From the NCBI GenBank assembly GCA_040776905.1, contig JAXGZQ010000001.1, positions 248,001-312,000 of the forward strand: DNA of 64,000 nucleotides. The letters run 5' to 3'. A program made the position numbers and the translations under genes. This document shows, one piece after another, positions 7,701-16,819 of this stretch. The DNA comes from SLHU01 sp009929975 (lineage in GTDB: Bacteria; Bacillota; Clostridia; Saccharofermentanales; UBA5734). Position 1 is the stretch's first letter, and every line of letters starts with the position of its first letter. The notes below the pieces were generated by a model. It was not told where the DNA came from and did no database searches. It saw only the letters and a program-made list of their open reading frames with translations.

Positions 7701-8676
7701 ATGCCGCACCCATGCGCTTGATGAAAAAACCATCGCGATCATCGGTTACGGCAGCCAGGGCCATGCTCATGCCAGAAATCTTCATGAGAGCGGATTCCAG
7801 GTCATCGTCGGCCTGTATGAAGGCAGCCCTTCATGGGCGCTGGCCGAGGCAGCCGGCCTCACCGTCATGACCGCGGCTGACGCAGCCAAAAAAGCCGATG
7901 TGATCATGATTCTGATCAACGATGAAAAACAACCGACGCTTTATCAAAACGATATCAAGCCGAACCTGACCGCCGGAAAGGCACTGGCTTTTGCCCATGG
8001 CTTCAATATCCACTACGGCCGGATTACACCTCCTGCTGATATTGATGTGTTCATGATCGCGCCGAAGGGCCCCGGCCACACTGTGCGCAGTGAATATACG
8101 ACCGGGCGCGGCGTACCCAGCCTGTTCGCGATTTATCAGGACTACAGCGGGAAGGCACGGGACATCGCCTTTGACTACGGCTATGGTATCGGCTCTGCCC
8201 GGGCCGGTTTACTGGAGACTACCTTCCGCGAGGAAACCGAAACCGATCTGTTCGGTGAACAGGCCGTACTCTGCGGCGGCGTCACCGAGCTGATGAAAGC
8301 CGGATTTGAAGTTCTGGTCGAGGCAGGTTATGATCCGGAGAATGCCTATTATGAGTGCCTGCATGAAATGAAGCTGATCATTGACATGGTCGCTGAGGGT
8401 GGGCTGTCCCGGATGCGTTATTCCATCAGTGATACGGCTGAGTACGGAGATTACTGCACCGGACGCCGGATCATCACCGATGAGACACGCAATGAGATGC
8501 GCAAAGTGCTGCATGAGATTCAGGATGGAACTTTCGCCCGCAACTGGATTCTGGAAAATGAGGCAGGACGCCCCAACTTCATGTCACAGCGCCGCCTTGA
8601 GTCTGAGCATCAGATTGAGACGGTCGGCAAGCAGCTTCGCTCCATGATGAGCTGGAACCAGAAGAAAGAAAGCTGA
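7675..8676 (+). CDS. ilvC: Ketol-acid reductoisomerase
   Basis: Converts 2-acetolactate and 2-aceto-2-hydroxybutyrate to the dihydroxy acids with NAD(P)H and Mg2+. The 333-residue class I length and the Rossmann motif GYGSQGHAHARNL (residues 22-34) are diagnostic, as are APKGPGHTVR and the C-terminal metal site region YYECLHEMKLIIDM, SDTAEYGDY. I chose ATG 7675 (MKQIYRTDE), which follows CAGGAGGT inside the end of ilvN. The residues after the Rossmann glycines (VGLYEGSPSW) include no Arg/Lys pair typical of strict NADPH enzymes, so cofactor preference cannot be called. A terminator follows at 8723. Confidence 0.97.
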   Translation: MKQIYRTDECRTHALDEKTIAIIGYGSQGHAHARNLHESGFQVIVGLYEGSPSWALAEAAGLTVMTAADAAKKADVIMILINDEKQPTLYQNDIKPNLTAGKALAFAHGFNIHYGRITPPADIDVFMIAPKGPGHTVRSEYTTGRGVPSLFAIYQDYSGKARDIAFDYGYGIGSARAGLLETTFREETETDLFGEQAVLCGGVTELMKAGFEVLVEAGYDPENAYYECLHEMKLIIDMVAEGGLSRMRYSISDTAEYGDYCTGRRIITDETRNEMRKVLHEIQDGTFARNWILENEAGRPNFMSQRRLESEHQIETVGKQLRSMMSWNQKKES

Positions 8677-8722
8677 CACTCACTTTTGCTTTATTGGTTC
8701 AGACCTGAGATAAGATATGAAG

Positions 8723-8751
8723 ACGGCGCTGGTTAAGTCAGCGCCGTTTTT
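8723..8751 (+). terminator. Intrinsic terminator after ilvC
   Basis: Stem ACGGCGCTG/CAGCGCCGT with a 7-nt loop (8723-8747) running into TTTTT. Confidence 0.88.
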
Positions 8752-8775
8752 CGTTTATCTGTGAGGCCCCTGTTG

Positions 8776-9612
8776 TCAGTTGCGCAGCTGGCCGATGCCA
8801 TAGGTGATCGCGAACAGCGCGGCACTGCACAGGACAATCGCCGATCCGGCCGCCGTATCCAGATAGAAGGACAGGAGAAGTCCCGTCAACCCTGATACCA
8901 GCGACAGGGCCACGGCGATGACATGATACTGGCGCATATTCCGGGCGATATTGCGCGCGGCCGCGGCCGGCAGGATCAGCAGTGAGTTGATCAGAAGGGT
9001 TCCGATCCATTTGATCGAGACCGTAACGAGGATCGCGATCAGCATCATGAACAAATTCTCAACCAGCTTGAGCCGGACGCCCTTGCTCCGGGCCAGCGAG
9101 GTGTTCACACTCATCATCAGAAGATCATTGAAAAAGAAAGCCCAGAAAACAAGTGTCGCCAACAGGACATACAGCAGCAGGCGTATGTCTGAGGGGCGGA
9201 TGGCCAGAATATCGCCGACCAGATAGCTGCTATAGCGGGAAAAGCCGCCGCTGCGTGACAGCAGAGCGATACCGAGAGCGACCGCTGAAGCGGAAAACAC
9301 CCCGATGATCGTATCGGTCGATGATCGGGCCCTGTTCTTGACTGTTGCGATTCCCATACCGAACAGCAGACTGAACAGAACCATCGAAACCAGCGGATCA
9401 CGCAGGCCGAAAATCAGGCCCAGCGCGATCCCGGCCAGGACTGAGTGGCCCAGCGCGTCTGAATAGTACGACATCCGGTTGCTGACGACCATGGTACCGG
9501 TCAGTCCGAAGATGGGCGCGAGCAGCAGCACCGCCAGCAGCGCGTTTTTCATGAAATCATATTGAACAAAAGCAAACGGAAGCCATTCCAGCAGATCATA
9601 CCAGATTCTCAT
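8776..9612 (-). CDS. Metal ABC transporter permease (ZnuB/MntB type)
   Basis: A 278-residue polytopic inner-membrane protein of the ABC-3 permease family that imports Zn2+, Mn2+ or Fe2+. I count about eight to nine hydrophobic segments. The conserved block SYYSDALGHSVLAGIALG (near residues 48-65) and the TLLINSLLILPAAAARNIARN segment (near 205-225, the coupling region) are characteristic. It overlaps the ATPase gene by 4 nt (ATGA). No substrate-binding lipoprotein gene is present in the window, so the metal cannot be fixed from context; zinc is a guess based on the His-rich ATPase partner. Confidence 0.9.
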   Translation of the reverse strand: MRIWYDLLEWLPFAFVQYDFMKNALLAVLLLAPIFGLTGTMVVSNRMSYYSDALGHSVLAGIALGLIFGLRDPLVSMVLFSLLFGMGIATVKNRARSSTDTIIGVFSASAVALGIALLSRSGGFSRYSSYLVGDILAIRPSDIRLLLYVLLATLVFWAFFFNDLLMMSVNTSLARSKGVRLKLVENLFMMLIAILVTVSIKWIGTLLINSLLILPAAAARNIARNMRQYHVIAVALSLVSGLTGLLLSFYLDTAAGSAIVLCSAALFAITYGIGQLRN

Positions 9613-10382
9613 GGCTCCACCTCCCGGCTGTCTGGCGGCTGCTTCATACCGAGAAATCCGCCCGCCAGAAGGTCCGAGGATGAGCCTGAGGACAGGATCC
9701 GCTGATTGAGATAGATCAGTCGGTCCGCATAGGAACCGATCACTTCCAGATCATGTGAAACGATCAGTGTGAGAAGATCGTAACGGCTTTGCAGATCACG
9801 GACCAGCTGGTAAAACTGGGTCTTGCCCTTCTCATCCAGTGCTGATACAGGTTCATCCAGCAGCAGAATATCCGGAACCGGATCGAGAGCGAACGCCAAG
9901 GTCACCCGCTGCAGCTCACCGCCGGACAATTGGCCCAGCTGGCGATGCAGCAGATGCCTCGCTTCAACCAGGTCAAGCAGTTCAGCCAGCTGTGCCTGTG
10001 TTGATCTGCGCACGCCGAGAAAAACCGGCCAGCGGCTGTGATGCGCGCCGAGAAGGTCAGCCACCGTCAGGGGGGCATGCCGGTCGAACAGCAGATGCTG
10101 CGGCATATATCCGATTGACGGGCGAGGCAATATCTGCCCCCGGCCGTTTGAAGCGAGGATTTTTCCCTGATACGGCCATTCACCGGACAGCGCTTTGAGC
10201 AATGTGCTCTTGCCACCGCCATTCGGTCCGATCAGCGCGACAATTTCGCCACAGTGCAGCGTAAAGGAAATATGATCGAGAATTAATTCTCCGCCGCGAC
10301 GGACACTGACATTCTCAAGTTCCAGCTGATGCCAAGGATGCAGCGGATCATGACAGTGAGGCGCGGCCGGTGTATCCTGCAT
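9609..10382 (-). CDS. Metal ABC transporter ATP-binding protein with His-rich N-terminus
   Basis: A 257-residue ABC ATPase of the metal-importer class. It has Walker A GPNGGGKST (near residues 52-60), signature LSGGELQRV, Walker B ILLLDEPVSALD and the switch His in LIVSHD. The first 20 residues hold four His and one Cys (PHCHDPLHPWHQ), an uncommon extension that could bind or sense metal. ATG 10382 follows GGAGGAGG. It is first of a two-gene unit with the permease; its promoter (10439-10468) overlaps the stop codon of ilvB, and a 13-bp palindrome lies just after the -10. Confidence 0.9.
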   Translation of the reverse strand: MQDTPAAPHCHDPLHPWHQLELENVSVRRGGELILDHISFTLHCGEIVALIGPNGGGKSTLLKALSGEWPYQGKILASNGRGQILPRPSIGYMPQHLLFDRHAPLTVADLLGAHHSRWPVFLGVRRSTQAQLAELLDLVEARHLLHRQLGQLSGGELQRVTLAFALDPVPDILLLDEPVSALDEKGKTQFYQLVRDLQSRYDLLTLIVSHDLEVIGSYADRLIYLNQRILSSGSSSDLLAGGFLGMKQPPDSREVEP

Positions 10383-10419
10383 GCAGTCCTCCTCCGGCCA
10401 TATTCAATACGGCGTTTTC

Positions 10420-10432
10420 GCAAGTCACTTGC
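10420..10432. promoter_or_regulatory. Operator-like palindrome at the metal transporter promoter
   Basis: Perfect inverted repeat GCAAGT-C-ACTTGC placed about 6-19 nt downstream of the -10 box, across the expected transcription start. The position suits a metalloregulator, but the sequence does not match the Zur, MntR or AdcR consensus sites I know. Confidence 0.5.
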
Positions 10433-10438
10433 AGGAGC

Positions 10439-10468
10439 ATTATAGCGGCCTGTTTCTCCCTGTGTCAA
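10439..10468 (-). promoter_or_regulatory. Promoter of the metal ABC transporter genes
   Basis: Leftward TTGACA (10463-10468), 18-nt spacer, TATAAT (10439-10444). The -35 overlaps the ilvB stop codon at 10465-10467, so the transporter has its own promoter although it lies in line with the leu/ilv operon. Confidence 0.82.
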
Positions 10469-12177
10469 TCATCCATACCGGGCATGATCAAATCCTGGGG
10501 CATCTTTCCGGCGGGGATCATCGGATAGACATTTTCCCGCGGATCGAGAATACAATGGATCAGATACGGTCCGCGTGTGGCCAGTGCCAGTCCTATCTGC
10601 CGGTTGAGATCATCCGGCCCGGCAGCCAGACCGGCCGGGATGTGATAGGCATCAGCGATTTTGACGAAATCCGGATTATTCTGCAGCAGCGATTGGCTGT
10701 AATGCTCATCAAAGAATAGTTCCTGCCATTGCCGGACCATGCCGAGACAGCCATTGTCCATGATCAGGATCTTGACCGGCAGCCCCAGCTGCGCGAGCAG
10801 ACCGAGTTCCTGGACGGTCATCTGAAAGCCGCCGTCACCGGTGAAGATGACCGTCGTCCGCTCTGGCGAGGCCGCTGACGCGCCGATCGCCGCCGGCAGA
10901 CCGAAGCCCATCGTTCCGAGACCACCGGACGTAATGAACGATCGGGGCGACTCAACAGGAAAATGCTGGGCGACAAACATCTGATGCTGGCCGACATCCG
11001 TTACGACGATCGGATTTTGGCCTTGCAGTGCCTGGGCCACCTGATGGATGACATACTGCGGCAGCAGGGGTGACTGGGCCCGGTACATGGCTTCTTTGAG
11101 CTGATAATACCGCTCCCGTTTGCTCCGGAGCATTGTCAGCCAGTCCAGCCATTGGCCCGAGGTGTAGGCTTCCGGCCGGGCGGCCAGAATATGTTCAAAG
11201 AAATCAGCCGCGTCATCTTCGATTTCAATGTCAGCACGCAGGTTCTTGCCGATTTCCGCCGCGTCGATATCCACATGGATGATCACACGTTCACCGGTGC
11301 TCTGATAGGCTGCCGGATCTCCGATGATCCGGTCGCTGAAACGTGTTCCGACCGCCAGCAGCAGATCGCAGGTGCCGAGCGCGGTATTAGCCTGCGGTGT
11401 TCCGTGCATACCGAGCTGTCCCAGGTAAAGCGGATGGTCATTGCGAATCGCGCCCTTCCCCATCAGGGTTGTCGCGACCGGCAGGTTGAGCGACTCGACA
11501 AACTGAATCAGGTCATCGGTACCGCCGGGAGCGATAATACACCCGCCGCCGGCAATCAGCAGAGGCCGCCGCGAATGCCGCAGGGCTTCATAGACCTGAT
11601 CCGCCATCGCGCGCGTGCGGATGACCGGCGGACGATGTCGGACAAAAGTGTTGGCAGCGGCATTTGCCTGGTCCGGATCAATCGGCAGCGCCATGATATC
11701 CTTGGGAATATTAACAAGAACCGGACCGGGCCGGCCGGACGTTGTCAGAGTCCAGGCTTCTTCGAGAACCGGCAGCAGTTCATCCGGATCCATCACCAGA
11801 TAATTGTATTTGGTGACCGGTTGTGTGACACCGGTAATATCAGCTTCCTGGAACGCGTCAGTTCCAGTCGCGCTGCGGGCGACCGCGCCGGTGATCGCCA
11901 GCAGGGGAACCGAGTCGAGATAGGCATCTGCCAGTCCGGTGACAAGATTGGTCGCCCCGGGTCCGGACGTCGCGATGATGACACCCGGGCGGCCGGACAC
12001 CTTGGCATACCCTTCCGCGGCATGCGCCGCCCCCTGTTCATGACGGGTCAGGATATGGGGAAAGTCAGCTTTATGAATCGCTTCGTACAGAACAAGAACC
12101 GGGCCGCCGGGATAACCGAACGCATGCCTGACTCCTTTATCCAGCAGAAAACGAATGACAAGATCAGCACCATTCAT
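10465..12177 (-). CDS. ilvB: Acetolactate synthase large (catalytic) subunit
   Basis: ThDP- and FAD-dependent enzyme that condenses pyruvate with pyruvate or 2-oxobutanoate, the first common step of valine and isoleucine synthesis. The 570-residue protein shows the catalytic Glu region (TRHEQGAAHAAEGYAKVSG, near residues 39-57), the FAD domain and the ThDP motif GDGGFQMTVQELG...MDNGCLGMVRQWQ (near 437-475). The length and the LGMVRQWQ segment fit anabolic AHAS rather than catabolic AlsS. ATG 12177 follows GGAGGAGG and overlaps ilvD by 4 nt. It is the last gene of cimA-leuC-leuD-leuB-ilvD-ilvB. Confidence 0.95.
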   Translation of the reverse strand: MNGADLVIRFLLDKGVRHAFGYPGGPVLVLYEAIHKADFPHILTRHEQGAAHAAEGYAKVSGRPGVIIATSGPGATNLVTGLADAYLDSVPLLAITGAVARSATGTDAFQEADITGVTQPVTKYNYLVMDPDELLPVLEEAWTLTTSGRPGPVLVNIPKDIMALPIDPDQANAAANTFVRHRPPVIRTRAMADQVYEALRHSRRPLLIAGGGCIIAPGGTDDLIQFVESLNLPVATTLMGKGAIRNDHPLYLGQLGMHGTPQANTALGTCDLLLAVGTRFSDRIIGDPAAYQSTGERVIIHVDIDAAEIGKNLRADIEIEDDAADFFEHILAARPEAYTSGQWLDWLTMLRSKRERYYQLKEAMYRAQSPLLPQYVIHQVAQALQGQNPIVVTDVGQHQMFVAQHFPVESPRSFITSGGLGTMGFGLPAAIGASAASPERTTVIFTGDGGFQMTVQELGLLAQLGLPVKILIMDNGCLGMVRQWQELFFDEHYSQSLLQNNPDFVKIADAYHIPAGLAAGPDDLNRQIGLALATRGPYLIHCILDPRENVYPMIPAGKMPQDLIMPGMDD

Positions 12178-13835
12178 TGCGTATCCTCCTCCGCCTGCTC
12201 AATCCTAGCGCCTTCATGGCTGGGGGCGACCAGCCTGGCATAGCGGGCCAGTACACCTTTCAAACTGCGCGGGGGCTGGCTGGCCGGAACACGGGCGGCC
12301 AGTTCCTCAGGCGGCAGCAGAACATCAATCCGCCGGGCCGGGATATCAATTTTCACCCGGTCACCTTCATGCAGCAGCGCCAGCGGTCCACCGGCTGCCG
12401 CCTCCGGTGAGATATGCCCGACAGACGCGCCGCGTGTCGCTCCGGAAAAGCGGCCGTCCGTCAGCAGGGCGACCGAGCCATCAAGACCCATACCGGCCAG
12501 AGCGCTGGTCGGGGTCAGCATTTCACGCATCCCCGGACCGCCGCGTGGGCCTTCAAAACGGATCACGACAACATCACCGGCCTTGATCTCATTGGCGAAA
12601 ATCGCTGAACTGGCCGCTTCTTCACTGTCAAACAGCCGGACCGGGCCTTCATGAACCATCATATCAGGGCTGACAGCCCCTTTTTTGACAACACTTCCCT
12701 GCGGGGCGAGATTGCCATAGAGGACGGCCAGTCCGCCATCCGGTGCATAGGGGTCGGCAGCATGACGGATAATCCGACCGTCCGCTTCAGGCGTGCCGGC
12801 CAGACGTTCCTGCAGGGTGCCGCTGACCGTCTGGACATCCGTCTCCAGAAGCCCGGCCGAGGCCAGTACGGCAAGCACCGCGCTGATTCCCCCCTGCTCA
12901 TTGAGATCGGTAATGAAATCTGAGCCGAAGGGATTGAGACGGCAAAGCTGCGGAATGGTGCTGCCGATCCGGCTGACATCATCCATCGAGAGCGGGTAGC
13001 CGGCCTCACGGGCGATTGCCAGAAGATGCAGAATTGAATTGGTCGACCCGCCCAGCGCCATATCGAGGCGGAGCGCGTTGCGAACGGCCGCTGGCGTCAT
13101 GATCTGAGCCGCGGTGATTCCCTCCTCGAGCAGCTGCATGACGCGCATACCACTGGCTCTGGCCAGCCGGACCCGGTCAGCGTAAACAGCGGGAATCGTG
13201 CCGTTGCCCGGCAGCGCGAGACCGAGCGCTTCGGTCAGGCAGTTCATGGTATTGGCGGTATACATGCCGGAACAGCTGCCGCAGGTCGGGCAGGCGGAGA
13301 CTTCGATCGCGCGAAGTTCCTCATCACTCATCGTTCCCGCCGCATGGGCGCCGATCGCCTCAAAGACATTGCTCAGGCCCGTACGGCCGCGTCCCGGCAG
13401 CATCGGGCCGCCGCTGACGAAAATAGAGGGCAGCCCCATCCGTGCTGCTGCCATCAGCATGCCGGGAACAACCTTGTCGCAGCTGGGCACAAAAACAACC
13501 GCGTCAAACGCATGGGCTTCCAGCATCATTTCACAACTGTCAGCGATTGTGTCGCGGGTAATCAGTGAATAGCGCATTCCGGCATGATTCATTGACAGGC
13601 CGTCGCAGACCGCGATGGCCGGAAACTCAAACGGAACACCGCCAGCCGCCCGGATACCATCTTTGACAGCCTGGGTCAGGGTCCGCAGATGCAGATGCCC
13701 CGGCACAATCTCATTGAATGAATTGACGACCGCGATAAACGGCCGGGTCATCTCGTCTTCTGTCAATCCCAGGGCATACAGCAGGGACCGGTGCGCGGCT
13801 CTTGCCGGTGTCTTTTTTATCGCGTCACTTTTCAT
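12174..13835 (-). CDS. ilvD: Dihydroxy-acid dehydratase
   Basis: Fe-S dehydratase making the 2-oxo acid precursors of valine and isoleucine. The 553-residue protein has the cluster cysteines in PSCDKVVPGM (near residue 120) and SACPTCGSCSGMYTANTMNC (near 185-205), plus SGGPMLPG and the C-terminal DGRFSGATRG motif. I start at ATG 13835 (MKSDAIKK) with AGAGGTG just upstream; an in-frame GTG three codons earlier lies inside that site. It follows leuB by 58 nt and overlaps ilvB. Confidence 0.96.
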   Translation of the reverse strand: MKSDAIKKTPARAAHRSLLYALGLTEDEMTRPFIAVVNSFNEIVPGHLHLRTLTQAVKDGIRAAGGVPFEFPAIAVCDGLSMNHAGMRYSLITRDTIADSCEMMLEAHAFDAVVFVPSCDKVVPGMLMAAARMGLPSIFVSGGPMLPGRGRTGLSNVFEAIGAHAAGTMSDEELRAIEVSACPTCGSCSGMYTANTMNCLTEALGLALPGNGTIPAVYADRVRLARASGMRVMQLLEEGITAAQIMTPAAVRNALRLDMALGGSTNSILHLLAIAREAGYPLSMDDVSRIGSTIPQLCRLNPFGSDFITDLNEQGGISAVLAVLASAGLLETDVQTVSGTLQERLAGTPEADGRIIRHAADPYAPDGGLAVLYGNLAPQGSVVKKGAVSPDMMVHEGPVRLFDSEEAASSAIFANEIKAGDVVVIRFEGPRGGPGMREMLTPTSALAGMGLDGSVALLTDGRFSGATRGASVGHISPEAAAGGPLALLHEGDRVKIDIPARRIDVLLPPEELAARVPASQPPRSLKGVLARYARLVAPSHEGARIEQAEEDTQ

Positions 13836-13893
13836 TGGAATCACCTCTCATGTATCGGTCATCGAAATTGATCCGCCTGGATCTGTTTCCATT

Positions 13894-14994
13894 TCATTCA
13901 GTCATGGCGAGACAGGCGCAGACTGCTTCTGTCATCGCCCGTGTTCCGACAATGGTCTGGCTGCTTTCAGCCTGCTTGTCCTGAATATCCGCCGTACGAA
14001 GCCCATCGGCCAGTACCCGGCTGACCGCCTGTTCCACGGCAGCGGCTTCCTCCGGTAAATCGAGTGAAAGACGAAGCAGCATGGCCGCCGAGAGAATGGA
14101 AGCCAGCGGATTGGCGCTGTCCTGTCCGGCGATATCGGGTGCCGAACCATGAATCGGTTCATACATGCCCGGCTGTCCGGGACGTCCCAGAGACGCGGAT
14201 GGCAGCATGCCGATCGACCCTGTCAGCATCGCGGCCTCGTCGGAAAGGATATCACCGAACATATTGGATGTGACGATCACATCAAACGAGGCAGGACGGC
14301 GAATCAGCTGCATTGAGGCGTTATCAACATACAGGTGGTCGAGCGCCACATCCGGATAGTCATCCGCCAGCCGCTGCATCGTCGAACGCCACAGGCGTGA
14401 GCTTTCCAAAATATTGGCCTTATCAACAGATGTGACATGGCCACGCCGCCGGCCGGCCAGATCAAACGCGATCCGGCCGATCCGCTCGATTTCCGTCACA
14501 CTGTAGGCTTCCGTGTCAAAAGCTTCGAGCCCCAGCGGCCCGCTGCGTCGGCCACGTTCCCCGAAATAAATGCCGCCGGTCAGTTCACGGGCAAACATGA
14601 TATCCATACCATCAGCCGCGATCGCCGGATGCAGTGGACAGGCAGAGGCCAGTGGATCAAACAAGATGGCCGGCCGTAGATTGGCATACAGTCCCAGCTG
14701 GCTGCGCAATCCGAGCAGTGCCTGTTCAGGCCGACGATCACCGGGTAGATGATCCCACTGCGGACCGCCGACGGCGCCGAGAAAAACGGCATCACTCTTG
14801 CGGCAGGCCGCCACCGTTGCTTCTGGCAGCGGTTCACCGGTCGCGTCAATCGCGATGCCGCCGGCCAAAAGCTCATCATATTGGAAGGTATGGCCGAAAC
14901 GCTGGGCGATCTGATCAAGGACCCGGCGGACAGCATTGGTTACTTCAGGGCCGATTCCGTCTCCGGGAATCAAGGCGATCCTGTATTTTCTCAT
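13894..14994 (-). CDS. leuB: 3-isopropylmalate / methylmalate dehydrogenase
   Basis: NAD-dependent oxidative decarboxylase of 366 residues. Diagnostic elements are the opening ALIPGDGIGPEV, the substrate block FARELTGGIYFGERG (near residues 135-150), the catalytic Tyr/Lys region VTSVDKANILESSRLWR and the NAD-binding YEPIHGSAPDIAGQDSANP near residue 275. In leucine synthesis it acts on 3-isopropylmalate; with the neighbouring cimA and leuCD it can also act on beta-methylmalate to give 2-oxobutanoate. It starts at ATG 14994 behind GAGGAG, 28 nt after leuD. Confidence 0.94.
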   Translation of the reverse strand: MRKYRIALIPGDGIGPEVTNAVRRVLDQIAQRFGHTFQYDELLAGGIAIDATGEPLPEATVAACRKSDAVFLGAVGGPQWDHLPGDRRPEQALLGLRSQLGLYANLRPAILFDPLASACPLHPAIAADGMDIMFARELTGGIYFGERGRRSGPLGLEAFDTEAYSVTEIERIGRIAFDLAGRRRGHVTSVDKANILESSRLWRSTMQRLADDYPDVALDHLYVDNASMQLIRRPASFDVIVTSNMFGDILSDEAAMLTGSIGMLPSASLGRPGQPGMYEPIHGSAPDIAGQDSANPLASILSAAMLLRLSLDLPEEAAAVEQAVSRVLADGLRTADIQDKQAESSQTIVGTRAMTEAVCACLAMTE

Positions 14995-15022
14995 CTGATA
15001 TCTCCTCTGTCTGATCCGGCCA

Positions 15023-15523
15023 TTATTCAGCCGAAGCGCGTTTCGCCGCGATATAGCCGGTCAGGCCATCGGCAGCCATGATTTTCTTGATGAAATCCGG
15101 GAAGGCCTTGGCGCGGCATTCGGTCTTCCGCGTTTCATTACGGACAATCCCGCTGTCGAAATCAATCGTCAGACGGTCACCGCTTTGCGCGAACTCAGCC
15201 GCTTCCGGACATTCCAGGATCGGCAGGCCCATGTTGATCGCGTTGCGATAGAAGATCCGGGCAAAACTGGGGGCAATCACACAGCTGATGCCGCTGGCCT
15301 TGATCGCGATCGGAGCATGCTCGCGTGATGACCCGCAGCCGAAATTCGCTCCGGCGACGATGATATCCCCTGGCTCCACCTGATGGATAAAGTCGGGATC
15401 GATATCCTCCATGCAGTGCGCAGCCAGTTCTTCCGCGACCGCGGTATTGAGATAACGGGCCGGAATGATCACATCCGTATCAACATTCGTTCCATATTTG
15501 AAGACTTTTCCCTGCGCGATCAT
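15023..15523 (-). CDS. leuD: 3-isopropylmalate dehydratase small subunit (archaeal/HacB-type length)
   Basis: Swivelling-domain subunit of the LeuCD aconitase-family enzyme. The 166-residue length fits the shorter LeuD type found with ~430-residue LeuC. Motifs: YGTNVDTDVIIPARYL near the N-terminus, ANFGCGSSREHAPIAIKASG near residues 53-72 and FARIFYRNAINMGLPI. ATG 15523 follows GAGGAGG and overlaps the leuC stop by 4 nt. Enzymes of this type often isomerise both isopropylmalate and citramalate, which fits the cimA neighbour. Confidence 0.94.
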   Translation of the reverse strand: MIAQGKVFKYGTNVDTDVIIPARYLNTAVAEELAAHCMEDIDPDFIHQVEPGDIIVAGANFGCGSSREHAPIAIKASGISCVIAPSFARIFYRNAINMGLPILECPEAAEFAQSGDRLTIDFDSGIVRNETRKTECRAKAFPDFIKKIMAADGLTGYIAAKRASAE

Positions 15524-16815
15524 GATGAAACCTCCTCAAGCTCGGTCGGCGACGCGATCCGGCCAAGAACAGCCGACGCGCACGCGACCGCGACTCCCGC
15601 CAGATACACCTCGGATTTCGGGTGTCCCATACGGCCGACAAAATTGCGATTCGTGGTTGAAACACAACGTTCATTCGCTGCGAGTATCCCCATGTGCCCG
15701 CCGAGACATGGCCCACAGGTCGGAGCGCTGATAACGGCTCCGGCATCGGCAAAAATCTCCAGCAGTCCCTCTTTGAGGCTTTCAGTCCAGACACGCTGTG
15801 AACCGGGCAGGATAATCAGGCGCAGACCTTTGGCGACCTGACGGCCCTTGAGATAGCGGGCAGCCAGACGCATGTCCTCAAGACGGCCGTTGGTGCAGGA
15901 ACCGATGACCACCTGGTCGATCACCACCGGATCAAAGGAGCCGACCGTTTTTGTGTTGTCGGGCAGATGAGGAAATGAAACCGTCAGCGGAACCTCCGCC
16001 AGATCAATCTCGATGGTCCTGACATAGGACGCGTCGTCATCAGCTGTCCACACGGTGTACTGCTGTTTATCGAACCGTTCCGGCGCGTACTGGCGCAGGT
16101 AGTCAAGTGTCCGGTCATCAACCGGGAATATCCCGTTTTTGCCGCCGGCTTCGATCGCCATGTTGCAGATCGTAAGACGCTCCGCCATGCTCAGGCTGGC
16201 CACACCCGGGCCGGTGAACTCAAGCGACTGGTAGAGGGCACCGTCAACGCCGATCATGCCGATCAGGAACAAAATCAGGTCTTTACCGCCGACATGTGGC
16301 GAAAGCTGTCCGCGCAGCTCGACGCGGATCGCTTCAGGAACCCGGAACCAGGTCTCGCCGGTCACCATCGCGCAGGCCAGGTCCGTGCTGCCGACACCGG
16401 TCGCGAACGCGCCGAGCGCGCCATAGGTGCAGGTATGGGAATCGGCGCCGATGATCGCGTCACCTGGTGCCACCAGCCCGTTTTCCGGCAGGATGACATG
16501 TTCAACCCCCATCGTCTTCTCGCCCTGTTCATAATAATGCGGCAGTTCCATGGTCCGTGCGAAACGACGCATTACGGCACAGTGCTCGGCCGAGCGGATA
16601 TCCTTGTTCGGAGTAAAGTGGTCGGGCACGAGGACGACTTTCTCGCGGTCGAATACATCCGCGGCTCCAGTCTGATTGAATATATCAATCGCCGGCGGAG
16701 CCGTGACGTCATTGCCGAGTACCAGGTCCAGCTTCGCCTCGATCAGCTGGCCGCTTTCAACCTGGTCCAGCCCGGCGTGAGCCGCCAGTATCTTCTGTGT
16801 CATTGTCATTCCCAT
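15520..16815 (-). CDS. leuC: 3-isopropylmalate dehydratase large subunit (4Fe-4S)
   Basis: Catalytic subunit of 431 residues, the shorter archaeal/Clostridia type. Cluster ligands appear in IGSCTNGRLEDM (near residue 298) and APTCGPCLGGHMG (near 360); GADSHTCTYGALGAFATGVGSTD is the third conserved block. The ATG at 16815 has GGGAGG nine nt upstream. It follows cimA by 4 nt and overlaps leuD, so the three are one translational group. Predicted reactions: 2- to 3-isopropylmalate and citramalate to beta-methylmalate via citraconate. Confidence 0.95.
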   Translation of the reverse strand: MGMTMTQKILAAHAGLDQVESGQLIEAKLDLVLGNDVTAPPAIDIFNQTGAADVFDREKVVLVPDHFTPNKDIRSAEHCAVMRRFARTMELPHYYEQGEKTMGVEHVILPENGLVAPGDAIIGADSHTCTYGALGAFATGVGSTDLACAMVTGETWFRVPEAIRVELRGQLSPHVGGKDLILFLIGMIGVDGALYQSLEFTGPGVASLSMAERLTICNMAIEAGGKNGIFPVDDRTLDYLRQYAPERFDKQQYTVWTADDDASYVRTIEIDLAEVPLTVSFPHLPDNTKTVGSFDPVVIDQVVIGSCTNGRLEDMRLAARYLKGRQVAKGLRLIILPGSQRVWTESLKEGLLEIFADAGAVISAPTCGPCLGGHMGILAANERCVSTTNRNFVGRMGHPKSEVYLAGVAVACASAVLGRIASPTELEEVSS

Positions 16816-16819
16816 CGGG

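Noticed and set aside
11152..12243. Rightward frame of 363 codons across ilvB
   Set aside because: It is antisense to a clear ilvB with intact ThDP and FAD motifs; the translated sequence has no recognisable domain.
13894..14994. leuB as tartrate or isocitrate dehydrogenase
   Set aside because: The FARELTGGIYFGERG block and its place between leuD and ilvD fit isopropylmalate/methylmalate dehydrogenase.
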